Below, one piece after another: positions 17,942 through 27,701 of a DNA stretch of 64,000 nt. The position numbers were made by a program, and so were the translations under genes. The DNA is from Azospirillaceae bacterium (lineage in GTDB: Bacteria > Pseudomonadota > Alphaproteobacteria > Azospirillales > Azospirillaceae), in contig DASQNC010000074.1 of the NCBI GenBank assembly GCA_035645145.1, positions 1 to 64,000 of the forward strand. Reading direction: 5' to 3'. Under the pieces are notes generated by a model. The model was not told the DNA's origin, did no database searches, and saw nothing but the letters and a program-made list of their open reading frames with translations. Positions within the stretch are counted from its first letter, which is position 1; each line of letters begins with the position of its first letter.

Positions 17942-19450
17942 TCAATCCTCGTGGAACGCTTCCTCCCGTTTGCGGCGGACGGCCGGCGACAGCACGAGAA
18001 GCAGCAGACCCAACGCGACCACGAGCAGCACGGCGCTGATCGGGCGGCTCACGAACACCATCGGATCGCCACGCGAAATCTGCAGCGCGCGGCGCAAATT
18101 CTCCTCCATCAGCGGCCCCAGAACGAAGGCCAGCAGGAGGGGGGCGGGTTCGAACCCCAGCTTCATCAGGCCGTACCCCACCGCACCGAAGAAGGCAACC
18201 AGCAGCACATCCACATACGAGCTGTTGATGCTGAACACGCCGATGCAGCCGAACAGCAGGATCGCCGGGTACAGCAGCCGGTAGGGCACGCTCAGCAACC
18301 GCACCCACAGGCCGATGAGCGGAAGGTTGATGATGACCAGCATGGCGTTGCCGATCCACATGCTGGCGATCATGCCCCAGAACAGGTCGGGCCGGGTCGT
18401 CATCACCTGCGGGCCGGGCACGATGCCCTGAATGGTCATCGCCCCCACCATCAGCGCCATGACGGCGTTCGGCGGAATGCCCAGCGTCAGGAGCGGGATG
18501 AACGAGGTTTGGGCGCCGGCGTTGTTCGCGGCCTCCGGCCCGGCCACGCCCTCGATCGCCCCCCGCCCGAAGCGCGACGGTTCGCGGGCGATCCGCTTCT
18601 CCAGCGTATAGGACGCATAGGGCGCCAGCACCGCGCCGTTGCCGGGCAGGATGCCCAGCATCGAGCCCAGGCCCGTTCCGCGCAGCACGGGGAGGAAGGA
18701 TTGCCGGATCTCGGCCCAGGACGGCAACAGCCGGCGGATGGGCTGGTCCAGCACGCCGCGCTGTTCGGCGCGTTCCAGGTTGCGGACGATCTCGGCGATG
18801 CCGAACAGGCCGATGGCGATGGTGGTGAAGTTGATGCCGTCGGCCAGTTCCCGGATGCCCAGGGTCATCCGCGGTTCGCCGGTCTGCACGTCGGACCCGA
18901 CGCTGCCCAGCACCAGACCGACCAGGATCATGGCAAAGGATTTCAGGACCGATCCGCTGGCCAGGACCATCGCCGCGACCAAGCCCACGACCATCAGCGC
19001 GAAATACTCCGGCGGCCCGAACGCCTGGGCCGTCGTCGCCAGCACGGGCCCCAGAAGCGCCACCACCAGGGTGGCGACGGTGCCGGCGAAGAACGACGCA
19101 AGCGCCGCGATGCCGAGTGCCACCCCCGCCCGACCCTGGCGCGCCATCTGATGGCCGTCGAGGGTGGTGACCACCGACGAGGTTTCGCCCGGCATGTTCA
19201 CCAGGATCGCGGTGGTCGAACCGCCGTACTGGGCGCCGTAGTAGATGCCCGCCAGCATGATCAGCGCGCCGACGGCATCCAGGTTGAAGGTGATCGGCAG
19301 CAGCATGGCGATGGTCGCGATCGGACCCAGGCCCGGCAGCACGCCGATCAGGGTGCCGACCAGGGCGCCGATCAGGCACAGCGCGAGATTCAGGGGCGTG
19401 ATCGCGATGCCGAACCCGAGAGCCAGATTGCTTGCGACATCGGCGATCAT
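17942..19450 (-). CDS. tctA: tripartite tricarboxylate transporter large permease (TctA)
   Basis: 502 aa with about 11-12 transmembrane segments. The family signature GTLIGVLPGLGPIATIAMLL lies near residue 33, and the repeated inverted copy GSMLGILPGNGAVLAPYAS in the second half. It is the ion-coupled carboxylate translocator of the tripartite system. The ATG at 19450 overlaps the stop of the tctB gene (ATGA), implying coupled translation. Confidence 0.94.
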   Translation of the reverse strand: MIADVASNLALGFGIAITPLNLALCLIGALVGTLIGVLPGLGPIATIAMLLPITFNLDAVGALIMLAGIYYGAQYGGSTTAILVNMPGETSSVVTTLDGHQMARQGRAGVALGIAALASFFAGTVATLVVALLGPVLATTAQAFGPPEYFALMVVGLVAAMVLASGSVLKSFAMILVGLVLGSVGSDVQTGEPRMTLGIRELADGINFTTIAIGLFGIAEIVRNLERAEQRGVLDQPIRRLLPSWAEIRQSFLPVLRGTGLGSMLGILPGNGAVLAPYASYTLEKRIAREPSRFGRGAIEGVAGPEAANNAGAQTSFIPLLTLGIPPNAVMALMVGAMTIQGIVPGPQVMTTRPDLFWGMIASMWIGNAMLVIINLPLIGLWVRLLSVPYRLLYPAILLFGCIGVFSINSSYVDVLLVAFFGAVGYGLMKLGFEPAPLLLAFVLGPLMEENLRRALQISRGDPMVFVSRPISAVLLVVALGLLLLVLSPAVRRKREEAFHED

Positions 19451-19929
19451 GGCAGGATGCTCGGCCAAATCGGGAGGGGGAGCCCCAGGGCAACGGGGAA
19501 GAGCAGGATGACGAACGCCAGCAGGCCGGCACCGAACAGCAGCGTCTGCCGCCAGCGGAAATCGGGCGCCGCGGCCGACGCGACGCCGAGCACCAGGACC
19601 CCGGTGACAAGCAGCCCCAGCGGGCGGACCGAGAACGCGAAGACCACGATGGCCAGAAGGACGACCGACAGCCGGCCGAAGGCCCAGTGCCCAAGCTCGG
19701 GCCCGCGGACGAAAAAGGATACGGCCACCAGGACGAAGCCGGTCGCGAGCACCAGATAGGCCAGGAGACGGGGGAAATAGGCCGGGCCCATGCGCAACGC
19801 GCGGCCGACGGGCAGATCCTCGATCAGCCAGAAGACCAGGGCGGCCAACCCGATCATCAGCAGTCCGCCGATCAGGTTCTGCGGGCTTTTCACCCGTCCC
19901 AGCCGCGCCCCTGCTGCACCCGTCTCCAT
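19447..19929 (-). CDS. tctB: tripartite tricarboxylate transporter small membrane protein (TctB)
   Basis: 160 aa, four predicted transmembrane helices, DUF1468/TctB family. The ATG at 19929 follows GGGGGAG. Little sequence conservation beyond MGPAYFPRLLAYLVL, but its size and place directly ahead of tctA (4-bp overlap) fix the assignment. First gene of a tctBAC operon. Confidence 0.9.
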   Translation of the reverse strand: METGAAGARLGRVKSPQNLIGGLLMIGLAALVFWLIEDLPVGRALRMGPAYFPRLLAYLVLATGFVLVAVSFFVRGPELGHWAFGRLSVVLLAIVVFAFSVRPLGLLVTGVLVLGVASAAAPDFRWRQTLLFGAGLLAFVILLFPVALGLPLPIWPSILP

Positions 19930-20124
19930 CCAGACTCCCCCAGGTCCCGGCGTGCCATGGCATTTCCGCCGGCCTGCAATGCGGCAGCGGCATACCCCAT
20001 GTGGAATAGCATCTCGCCGTTTCCTTTAGTAGGGGGTTCCGGGCGCGCCGGCCGGGCCGTGCGGCGCGCCCAATCCGCCGCGATCCCTTCTGCGTAAAAG
20101 CGAATTGCAGTAGAACCCCGCCCC

Positions 20125-21306
20125 ATGCCGCACGACGCCCGCCCCGCACCGTCCCACACCGCCCAGACGCCGACCGACGGCGCCGGCCCGCTCGCCCGTT
20201 ACCGGGCCTTGCTGGATGCCGGGGTCCTGCGCACGGATCCCATGCAGGCGCTGGCGGCGGAGAAGCTGGAAAGCCTCCACCACGCGCTGGCGGGCTACCG
20301 GCCGCAGACGGGATCCGGCGGCTGGCTGGCGCGGTTCGGCCTGGTCAAGCCGCGCGACCCCGACCCGCCGCAGGGGCTGTACATCTACGGCGACGTCGGC
20401 CGGGGCAAGTCCATGCTGATGGACCTGTTCTTCGAAGGCGCGCCGGTGGACCGCAAGCGGCGGGTCCACTTCAACGCCTTCATGCTGGAGGTGCACAAGC
20501 GCGTGCACGAGTGGCGGCAGGAGGCCAAGCTCGGCAAAGGCGGCGACGACCCGATCCCGCCACTGGCCCAGGCCGTGGCCGACGAGGCGTGGCTTCTGTG
20601 CTTCGACGAATTCCACGTCGTGGACATCGCCGACGCCATGATCCTCGGCCGGCTGTTCACCCGCCTGTTCGAGCTGGGCGTGGTGGTGGTGGCGACGTCC
20701 AACTGGCCGCCGGACGATCTGTACAAGGACGGGCTCCAGCGCGACCGCTTCCTGCCCTTCATCGCGATGTTGAAGGAGAAGCTGGACGTCCTGCACCTGG
20801 CGAGCCCGGTGGATTACCGGCTGGACCGCATCCGCGGCCAACCCGTCTACCATTGGCCACTGGGTCCGGCGACCACCGCCAAGCTGGACGCGGCCTTCGC
20901 CGACCTGACCGACAGTGCCGCCGGCACGTCCGAGGAGATCGAACTGCAGGGCCGGACCCTGCGCGTCCCGGCCGCCGCCCGCGGCGTGGCCCGGTTCCGC
21001 TTCGAGGACCTGTGCACCGAAGCGCGCGGATCGGCCGACTATCTGGCCGTGGCCCGGCGCTACCACACGGTGGTGCTGGACGGCGTGCCGCGCCTGAAGC
21101 CGGAGCAGCGCAACGAGGCCAAGCGCTTCATCCTGCTGATCGACGCCCTGTACGAGCACAAGGTGAAGCTGGTGATCGGCGCCGACGCCCCGCCCGACCG
21201 CCTGCACGCCGACGGCGACCACGCCTTCGAGTTCCAACGCACCGAAAGCCGCCTGATGGAGATGCAGGCGGGGGATTATTTGGCATTGCCGCACATCGGG
21301 GACTGA
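20125..21306 (+). CDS. zapE: cell division protein ZapE / AFG1-like ATPase
   Basis: 393 aa. The P-loop [14 protein letters not shown] (residues 87-100) and the Walker [12 protein letters not shown] identify the AFG1/ZapE family of AAA-like ATPases. In E. coli ZapE affects the Z-ring under low oxygen; the mitochondrial homologue works in turnover of respiratory subunits. In alphaproteobacteria the gene is often close to sdh genes, as here. Also seen are the sensor segment [18 protein letters not shown] and FRFEDLC. It reads divergently from tctBAC over a 195-bp gap. Confidence 0.93.
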   Translation: MPHDARPAPSHTAQTPTDGAGPLARYRALLDAGVLRTDPMQALAAEKLESLHHALAGYRPQTGSGGWLARFGLVKPRDPDPPQGLYIYGDVGRGKSMLMDLFFEGAPVDRKRRVHFNAFMLEVHKRVHEWRQEAKLGKGGDDPIPPLAQAVADEAWLLCFDEFHVVDIADAMILGRLFTRLFELGVVVVATSNWPPDDLYKDGLQRDRFLPFIAMLKEKLDVLHLASPVDYRLDRIRGQPVYHWPLGPATTAKLDAAFADLTDSAAGTSEEIELQGRTLRVPAAARGVARFRFEDLCTEARGSADYLAVARRYHTVVLDGVPRLKPEQRNEAKRFILLIDALYEHKVKLVIGADAPPDRLHADGDHAFEFQRTESRLMEMQAGDYLALPHIGD

Positions 21307-21387
21307 GTGGGCCTGTCCGGAGAGCCCGGTCCAATCCTCAGCCGGACAATCGCCGTTTCTCCCCACGTCCAACCGTAAGGTGCGCCT

Positions 21388-21891
21388 TCACTGCCTCTGA
21401 CACCAAGGCCACCACCTTGCGCGCAGCCCAAGGTCGGTCCTTGCCAGCCTCTTGAAATCCGTCAGCGCAGCCTGAAGACGTCCGTCCCGGGCATTCCAGA
21501 AATCAAACTCATTCCCCTCGCCAGCTTGAACATTCAGATTTTTTATAAGTTTGTTGAGAAAGTTAACTGAACTCTCCGACAGAACCAGCAGACCATGTGC
21601 AGAAAATCTGCGAATATCGGAGATATGTTTTTCGTATTCTGATACCAAATGGTTCCGTTTTTGCTGAAGAGCCTTGTGATGCTCATCATCCGCGCCGTGT
21701 TTAGCGTAATGTATTTCTTCCATAAGATAGACTAGCTCACCTGTCGCCACGTGCGCCGCGACCATGGCGGCCAGCAAATCACCGTAAAGACGTAGGCGCA
21801 GATCACCCCAGGCGCGGCGCCGTTGAAGCCACGCTGCCAAAATGGTGGAGAAAACGCCGATGACTGCGGTGACGAGCCAATTGATCCACAT
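21388..21891 (-). CDS. hypothetical membrane-anchored protein, atypically AT-rich
   Basis: 167 aa from the ATG at 21891 (MWINWLVTAV); GAGGG lies nine bases upstream. A TTG six bases earlier is possible. Residues 2-21 form one transmembrane helix, followed by basic residues (QRRRAWGDLRLR), so the N-terminus is likely periplasmic and the rest cytosolic. The body is helical, with possible coiled-coil (KALQQKRNHLVSEYEKHI). No family recognised. The central part is strongly AT-rich: I count 45 G+C in 120 bases at 21541-21660, against roughly 70% around it, with AAA, ATA and TTT codons unused by its neighbours. This suggests recent acquisition. Confidence 0.7.
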   Translation of the reverse strand: MWINWLVTAVIGVFSTILAAWLQRRRAWGDLRLRLYGDLLAAMVAAHVATGELVYLMEEIHYAKHGADDEHHKALQQKRNHLVSEYEKHISDIRRFSAHGLLVLSESSVNFLNKLIKNLNVQAGEGNEFDFWNARDGRLQAALTDFKRLARTDLGLRARWWPWCQRQ

Positions 21892-21998
21892 GCTCAACGG
21901 CCCTCATGAAGCGTAGGTCCGCCGCCCAGGGTGGGGTGGGGTTGGCCTAGCGACGAGCCAGTACATGCGCTTTGTCCTGTAGCCCTTCGGAGACTCCC

Positions 21999-22622
21999 CT
22001 ACACCGCCTTCTTCGGCGGTCGTCCGCGGCGGACGTGGCCGGCGCGGCGGGTGGCGAGGCGGGTTTTGGCCGTGCTGAGGTATTCCGGGCTGACGTGGCC
22101 CAGCGCCGCCTCGATCCGGCCGCCGGGCGTGGGCGGTGGGGCCACCTCGGCCTCCACCAGCATCGCCAGCTTCCAGAAATAGGCCGCCACGAACGCGCGC
22201 AGGGCCGAGGAGACGTTGATGGACCGGCCTTCCTCGTCCTCCGGCACGGGACCGGCGACGTCGGGCGCCTCGTCCCCCTCGTCCGAAAGGGCACCGCCCC
22301 GGGCGGCCAGTGCCGCGGTCAGCCGACGGTCGCTGCGGACCTGGACCATGCGGCCCAGCTCGTGGATGGTCCGGCGCTCGCGCTCGGCGATCTCGTACAG
22401 CATCTCCCACAGCGACGGCTCCAGCCGCACGCTGGTGCGCTTCACGGACCAGCATTTCCGGTCACCATCCAGCACCCAGAGGTAAAGGTTGCCGGTATGG
22501 AGCTGCTGAACCTTCTCCGGCCCGCCGGCCGTCGCCCCATCCGGGGTGCCGGGTGCGACCCGCGAGGCCGTGGGGGGCAGATCGTTCACCGCTGGCCTTC
22601 CATCAATTGCATACGCTCGCAT
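21999..22622 (-). CDS. ribbon-helix-helix domain protein
   Basis: 207 aa from the ATG at 22622. The middle portion, KRTSVRLEPSLWEMLYEIAERE then RTIHEL, is the ribbon-helix-helix fold of the RHH_4 type (PF13467) found in alphaproteobacteria; ALRAFVAAYFWKLA follows as the second conserved block. Between the two lies an acidic linker. The C-terminus RRGRPPKKAV resembles an AT-hook. Probably a DNA-binding protein; targets unknown. The first ~50 residues are low complexity, so the start could lie further in. Its upstream region 22623-22761 is AT-richer than average and probably holds the promoter. Confidence 0.75.
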   Translation of the reverse strand: MRAYAIDGRPAVNDLPPTASRVAPGTPDGATAGGPEKVQQLHTGNLYLWVLDGDRKCWSVKRTSVRLEPSLWEMLYEIAERERRTIHELGRMVQVRSDRRLTAALAARGGALSDEGDEAPDVAGPVPEDEEGRSINVSSALRAFVAAYFWKLAMLVEAEVAPPPTPGGRIEAALGHVSPEYLSTAKTRLATRRAGHVRRGRPPKKAV

Positions 22623-22761
22623 GTAACCCCGGCTGGCCGTACATCCACAAACACTTGCAATGTAACGATGCCATCCCGCGTGAAACACACGCAAGCCGCT
22701 ACCTGGGATACAATCCGACGATAAACCGCCGATTCCATGTGCGGTTCATGCCGCCCGCGGC

Positions 22762-23031
22762 TCACACCTCGTCCGGCGCCAGGGTGGACAAGGACAGGGC
22801 GTGGACGCGCTCGGCCAGTTCCGCCGCCAGCAGATCGTAGACCATCCGCTGGCGCGCCACCCGGGATTTCCCGGCAAAGGCGGCCGAAACCACGGTGACG
22901 TGGAAGTGGGTTTCGCCGCGGGGGTCGTGGCCGGCGTGCCCGTGGTGCCGGGCGGATTCATCCACGATTTCCAGCCGGACGGGCGCCAGCGCGTCCTTCA
23001 GCTTGCGGCCTATGCGGTCGGCGTATTCCAT
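22762..23031 (-). CDS. bolA: BolA family protein
   Basis: 89 aa, typical BolA length. ATG at 23031 has CAGGAG upstream. Residues [23 protein letters not shown] form the class II KH-like fold; the conserved His and the loop with RxxRQRxV are present. BolA proteins pair with monothiol glutaredoxins in handling Fe-S clusters and iron sensing. A His-rich insert (ARHHGHAGH) precedes the core. It is divergent from the J-domain gene over 164 bp that hold a large inverted repeat. Confidence 0.9.
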   Translation of the reverse strand: MEYADRIGRKLKDALAPVRLEIVDESARHHGHAGHDPRGETHFHVTVVSAAFAGKSRVARQRMVYDLLAAELAERVHALSLSTLAPDEV

Positions 23032-23118
23032 GGCGAACTCCTGGCCTCGGGCGGTCCTGGCGGCAGGTATGGCCCCGGGTGCGCAGGCATGCAAGGCCGC
23101 CCCGCGACCGGGCGGTCC

Positions 23119-23175
23119 CCGGAGCCCTGGCAAGGCGCCCCGGGCGCGGCCAGGGGCGCCTTGCCAGGGCTCCGG
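23119..23175. repeat. 23-bp perfect inverted repeat, 11-nt loop
   Basis: Bases 23119-23141 are exactly complementary to 23153-23175. The arms centre on CCCTGGCAAGGCGCCCC and its complement. It lies between the divergent starts of bolA and the J-domain gene, 21 bp from the start of the latter, so it would form a hairpin in the 5' leader of one or both messages or a cruciform in DNA. Confidence 0.85.
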
Positions 23176-23195
23176 CCGGCCACCATACTTCGCCA

Positions 23196-23768
23196 ATGGC
23201 AAAGGAACGGGCCGCATACCGGCGCTTCAGTTTCGAGGAGCCGCCGCCCCAGGTACGCCGCTGCGACATGCAGGGGTGCGAGGGCGAGGGCGCGTACCGC
23301 GCGCCCAAGGGGCGCGACCGGCTGAACGACTACCACTGGTTCTGCCTGGACCACGTGCGCGAATACAATCGCGCCTGGGACTTCTACCGCGGCATGTCGG
23401 AGAAGGAGATCGAGCGGGCGCTGCGCAACGACATCACGTGGCAGCGGCCGACCTGGCCCATGGGGTCCTGGCAGGCGCGCGAACGGGCCATGCGCGAGAA
23501 GGTCATGCGCGACTTCGCCCACGGTGCCGACGAGGCCGAGAGCGCCGCCCGCCACGCCCCGCCGCCCCGCCGCAAGGGCCCCGAGGACGAGGCCAGGGCC
23601 GTGCTGGACGTGTCCGCCGACGCCGATTTCCCCGAAATCAAGGCCCGCTACCGCGAACTCGTGAAGCGCCACCACCCCGACGCCAACGGGGGCGACAAGG
23701 CCGCGGAGGAGAAACTCAAGCAGATCAATCAGGCCTACACGACGCTGAAAGCGTGCTACGGTGCCTGA
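23196..23768 (+). CDS. J-domain (DnaJ-like) protein
   Basis: 190 aa. The C-terminal J domain (about residues 130-188) holds the HPD motif in [21 protein letters not shown], needed to stimulate DnaK. The N-terminal half is particular to alphaproteobacteria: [38 protein letters not shown], possibly a small metal site from its Cys and His. It normally sits between bolA and cobS, as here. Client unknown. cobS starts 77 bp downstream. Confidence 0.9.
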   Translation: MAKERAAYRRFSFEEPPPQVRRCDMQGCEGEGAYRAPKGRDRLNDYHWFCLDHVREYNRAWDFYRGMSEKEIERALRNDITWQRPTWPMGSWQARERAMREKVMRDFAHGADEAESAARHAPPPRRKGPEDEARAVLDVSADADFPEIKARYRELVKRHHPDANGGDKAAEEKLKQINQAYTTLKACYGA

Positions 23769-23845
23769 GACCCGCTCGGCCCCGCCCCCCTGACTTCGAT
23801 GGCCGGCCCCGCCGGCAAAGACCCACTCGAACCAGCAAGAGACAC

Positions 23846-24838
23846 ATGGCGCCCGAAACCGCTCAGAGCCTCGGCACCGGCCTGCCCGACATCAAGGTTT
23901 CCGTCCGGCAGCTGTTCGGGATCGACACCGACATGATGGTTCCGGCCTTCAGCCAGCCGAACGAGCATGTGCCGGACATCGACGAGGCCTACCGCTTCGA
24001 CCCGGCGACCACGCTCGCGATCCTCGCCGGCTTCGCCCACAACCGGCGGGTCATGATCCAGGGCTACCACGGCACCGGCAAATCGACCCACATCGAGCAG
24101 GTGGCGGCCCGGCTGAATTGGCCGTGCATCCGCATCAACCTGGACAGCCACATCAGCCGTATCGACCTGGTGGGCAAGGACGCCATCGTCCTGCGCGACG
24201 GCAAGCAGGTGACGGAATACCGCGAGGGGCTGCTGCCCTGGGCGCTGCAGCACGCCTGCGCCATCGTGTTCGACGAGTACGACGCCGGCCGCCCCGACGT
24301 GATGTTCGTGATCCAGCGCGTGCTGGAGACCGACGGCAAGCTGACCCTGCTCGACCAGAACAAGGTCATCCGGCCGCATCCGGCGTTCCGCCTGTTCGCC
24401 ACCGCGAACACGGTGGGCCTGGGCGACACCACCGGCCTGTACCACGGCACCCAGCAGATCAACCAGGGCCAGATGGACCGCTGGAACGTGGTCGCCACCC
24501 TGAACTACCTGCCGGTGGAGGCCGAGGTCGAGATCGTGCTGGCCAAGATGCCGGGCTACAACACCGCCGAGGGCCGCCGGACGATCCAGTCCATGGTCCA
24601 GTTGGCGGACCTGACCCGCCACGGCTTCATCAACGGCGACATCTCGACCGTGATGAGCCCGCGCACCGTCATCACCTGGGCCCAGAACGCCGACATCTTC
24701 GGCGACGTCGCCACCGCCTTCCGCCTGACCTTCCTGAACAAGTGCGACGAGGTCGAGCGGGCGACCGTGGCCGAGTACTACCAGCGCTGCTTCGGCACGG
24801 AGCTTCCGGAAACCGGCGTGGGCACCGGCCGGGGTTGA
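23846..24838 (+). CDS. cobS: cobaltochelatase subunit CobS
   Basis: 330 aa, MoxR-like AAA+ ATPase subunit of the aerobic CobN-CobS-CobT complex that inserts cobalt into hydrogenobyrinic acid a,c-diamide. The P-loop is GYHGTGKST (residues 73-81), Walker B is AIVFDEYD, and the arginine-finger region is [10 protein letters not shown]. Full length. cobN is not in the window; cobT lies 2.9 kb away on the same strand, separated by two sugar-related genes. No cobalamin riboswitch is visible upstream. Confidence 0.96.
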   Translation: MAPETAQSLGTGLPDIKVSVRQLFGIDTDMMVPAFSQPNEHVPDIDEAYRFDPATTLAILAGFAHNRRVMIQGYHGTGKSTHIEQVAARLNWPCIRINLDSHISRIDLVGKDAIVLRDGKQVTEYREGLLPWALQHACAIVFDEYDAGRPDVMFVIQRVLETDGKLTLLDQNKVIRPHPAFRLFATANTVGLGDTTGLYHGTQQINQGQMDRWNVVATLNYLPVEAEVEIVLAKMPGYNTAEGRRTIQSMVQLADLTRHGFINGDISTVMSPRTVITWAQNADIFGDVATAFRLTFLNKCDEVERATVAEYYQRCFGTELPETGVGTGRG

Positions 24839-24866
24839 TCCCCCGGCCTTCCCCGCACCTCCACGC

Positions 24867-25895
24867 TCAGTCGTCCACCTCGGGACGGCGGTAGAAGCGG
24901 CCGATCAGCTTGGCGATGCGGACGGCCCTTACCCGGCGCCGGTACTCGGCATCGGTGAAGGGCTTGATCGGGCCGTCCAGGTAGCGCCAGAAGATCTGGT
25001 GCGCCTTGTCCGGCGGCAGGCCGCGCAGCGCGTCGCGGATGTACGGCCGGGCCCAGGGCTTTTTCCGCCAATAGGCGTGCGACATGTAGAAGCCGTACGG
25101 GAAGACGGCATCCATCCCGTCCGGCCCGACCGACACCAGGGGCACGTCGCACCCCATGAGGGCGGCGTTGAACATGTCCTGGTCCATGAAATGGAAGGCC
25201 GAGGCGCGCGTCTTGTAGCGCCGGACATGGAAGGGCCGCCCCTCGTCCGGCAAGGCGGCGACCAGACGCATCCACACCTCGAGCAATCGCCCGCAATCCC
25301 GGGGCAACGCCAGGAACCCGCTGTTGTAGTAGCCGTGCACCTCGCGCACGGGCAGGCCGTGCTTTTCCAGCATCCGCGCCCAGTGCAGCTTCTTGGGGTG
25401 GGTGGGCAGCATGTAGGTGTCGGAGATGTCCAGCACTGCCCCCACGCCGAAGCCGGCCAGTTCCTCGAACACCGCCCATTCGTTCTTCACGACGATGTCC
25501 GCATCGAAGAAGAACAAGGCGTCGGCGTCCGGCGCCAGCTCGTCCAGCACCCGCACCAGCGCCCGGCCCTTCTGGAAGGCGAACAGCCCCTCGGCCTCCA
25601 ATTGGAAGAACCGCAGCGACACCGTGTCGGTCGCGTCCAGGCGGTGCCGGCCGGCACCGTCCGGGCGCGCGGCCCCCGCCCAAGGCGGCAGGGCACCCCG
25701 GTGGCCGATCCATAGGCTGCCCTGGTAGCCGTGGCGGATGAGCGAATTCGCCAGCGCGGCGGCCCCGAAGTGGAAATCCCCGTCGGCAAGGGTGCAGACG
25801 GCGGACCGCAGCCCGCCCGGCGCCACCCGAGCGCGCGCGGGCGCCGGGGCGGCAAGCCGTGTCCGCGATCCATCCTGTGCGACGCTGTCTGGCAT
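24867..25895 (-). CDS. putative glycosyltransferase (GT8-like fold)
   Basis: 342 aa. FFFDADIVV (Asp131, Asp133) is a DxD metal-nucleotide site; further support comes from YYNSGFLALPRDC and MDQDMFNAALMGC, the typical second half of GT-A transferases of the GT8 type. No membrane segment. Donor and acceptor are unknown. Convergent with cobS (28-bp gap) and divergent from the flippase gene, with which it may share a role in surface polysaccharide. Confidence 0.7.
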   Translation of the reverse strand: MPDSVAQDGSRTRLAAPAPARARVAPGGLRSAVCTLADGDFHFGAAALANSLIRHGYQGSLWIGHRGALPPWAGAARPDGAGRHRLDATDTVSLRFFQLEAEGLFAFQKGRALVRVLDELAPDADALFFFDADIVVKNEWAVFEELAGFGVGAVLDISDTYMLPTHPKKLHWARMLEKHGLPVREVHGYYNSGFLALPRDCGRLLEVWMRLVAALPDEGRPFHVRRYKTRASAFHFMDQDMFNAALMGCDVPLVSVGPDGMDAVFPYGFYMSHAYWRKKPWARPYIRDALRGLPPDKAHQIFWRYLDGPIKPFTDAEYRRRVRAVRIAKLIGRFYRRPEVDD

Positions 25896-26122
25896 CCACT
25901 CCCGCCTTCCTGCCGGGGCAACCGATCATTGGGACAAACGGGCAGGCCGCGGGTTTGTGTCAGCGGACGGCCGCGGCACTGGCGGCAAGCCTTCGAGACG
26001 AGAGCCCGGCAAAAGGGCTCCGATAAGGATTAGTCCGTCCCCTCCCCCCCACATCCCCCTGCGCGGTGGTCAACGGCCCGGCCGCCGATGCAAGACAGAA
26101 GCCCGCCCGTTGGACCGCATCA

Positions 26123-27565
26123 ATGGCAAGTCCCGGCCTCGCCATCCGGTCGCTCGCTTGGTCGCTGCTGGAAAGCGCGGTCGGCATCGGCCTGTCGTTC
26201 GTCACCGTCATCCTGATCGCGCGCAGCATCGGACCGGCCGAATTCGGCCTGTTCTCGCTGGCGCTGGTGACGGTCCAGATCATGACCGCCGGCCTCAGCC
26301 AACTGTTCAACGAAGCGATCGTCCAACGCGAGGATCTGGAGCCGAGCCACATCCACACGGCATTCTGGGCATCGGTGACCGTCAGCGTGTTGCTGACGGT
26401 CGGATGCCTGGTTGCCGCCTGGCTGCTGATCGAGGTGTACGACCAGGGCCGGCTGGGACGCGTGCTGGCGTGGCTGTCGGCCGGAGTGCTGCTGGAAGGC
26501 TTCACCGGCGTGCTGACCGCCGGCATGAAGCGGGAATTCCAGTTCCGCTGGATCGCCGTTCGCACCGCCATCGGCCGCGGCACCGGATCGGTCGTCGGCA
26601 TCGCCATGGCCGTCACGGGCTGGGGCATCTGGGCGCTGGTGGCCCAGTACCTCGTGGGGGCGTTGATCTCCACCGTCTTCACCTGGGTCGGCGCGCGCTT
26701 CCAGCCCCGGCGTGCCTGGTCCACCCGCCATCTCCGCGAACTGATGCAGGTCGCCCTGCCGTCGGTGACGGCGGCCTTCCTGTGGGTCCTGAGCATGCGC
26801 GTGTTCACCATCCTGGTGGGGGCGCTGATGGGACCGACGGCACTCGGCCATTTCAGCATGGCCTTCCGTCTGATCGACACCCTGCAGACCCTTACGCTGG
26901 GCGTCGTCAACAAGGTCGCCCTGCCCCTGCTGGCACGGCGGCAGACCGACCGCACGCACCTGATGGACGGCTTCGCCACGGCGACCGAGCGCACCGCGCT
27001 GGTCCTGGTGCCCACCTTCACCGGACTGGCGCTGGTCGCGCCGGAGTTGATCCCGCTGATGCTCGGCCCCGGGTGGGAACCGGCGATCCCGTCGCTCCAG
27101 GTCCTTGCGATCGGCCTGCTGCTGGTCTCCGTGGTCTACTTCCAACCCATCGTCCTGACCGCCATCGGCCGGGCCAAGCTGAACGTCATCGGGCCGGCGG
27201 CATCGATTGCGATCAGCCTGGGCCTGCTCGGCATCGTCCATCCGTACGGCGTGGTGGCGGCCACCTTCGCCTGGGTCGCCCGGCACGCCGTCACGGTGCC
27301 CCTGAACATCTGGCTGGTGCGGCGCGAACTGGATTTCGGCGTGCGGGGCCAATTGAGGGGGGTGATGGCCCCGGTGCTCTCCGCGGCGGTGATGACCGCC
27401 GCCGTGCTCTTCGTCTCGCCCATGCTGTTCGACGACGCGCCGGCCCTGCTCCGGTTGGCCGGGATCGTGGCGATGGGCGTTCTTGTCTATGGAATCTCCA
27501 TGCTGGCCCTGGCCCCGCGCATCCCGCGCGCAGTGGTACGGTCGCTGGCCGGCCTGCGTGCCTGA
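26123..27565 (+). CDS. polysaccharide flippase, MOP/Wzx-like
   Basis: 480 aa from the ATG at 26123; an in-frame GTG at 26066 has no better ribosome site. About 12-14 transmembrane helices. SIGPAEFGLFSLALVTVQI near residue 40 and the repeated GLGIVHPYG/VVAATFAW pattern fit lipid-linked oligosaccharide flippases of the MOP superfamily (PST branch). It would move undecaprenyl-linked glycans to the periplasmic face. Placed between cobS and cobT and opposite a glycosyltransferase, with no polymerase or ligase nearby. Confidence 0.8.
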   Translation: MASPGLAIRSLAWSLLESAVGIGLSFVTVILIARSIGPAEFGLFSLALVTVQIMTAGLSQLFNEAIVQREDLEPSHIHTAFWASVTVSVLLTVGCLVAAWLLIEVYDQGRLGRVLAWLSAGVLLEGFTGVLTAGMKREFQFRWIAVRTAIGRGTGSVVGIAMAVTGWGIWALVAQYLVGALISTVFTWVGARFQPRRAWSTRHLRELMQVALPSVTAAFLWVLSMRVFTILVGALMGPTALGHFSMAFRLIDTLQTLTLGVVNKVALPLLARRQTDRTHLMDGFATATERTALVLVPTFTGLALVAPELIPLMLGPGWEPAIPSLQVLAIGLLLVSVVYFQPIVLTAIGRAKLNVIGPAASIAISLGLLGIVHPYGVVAATFAWVARHAVTVPLNIWLVRRELDFGVRGQLRGVMAPVLSAAVMTAAVLFVSPMLFDDAPALLRLAGIVAMGVLVYGISMLALAPRIPRAVVRSLAGLRA

Positions 27566-27701
27566 GCACACCCGCCTGAGCGTACCCGGGCGCGGCTTGG
27601 CCGCATGTCGCGCCCTTTGCACGGCGCCGTCGGCATGACTATCGTCTAGGCATTGGCTTTCCCGCGGACGCCCCTGGGCCCCGCCTTCGACCGAGCGCCA
27701 C

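Noticed and set aside
23769-23845. Cobalamin riboswitch before cobS
   Set aside because: The 77-bp gap is far too short and shows no B12-box consensus.
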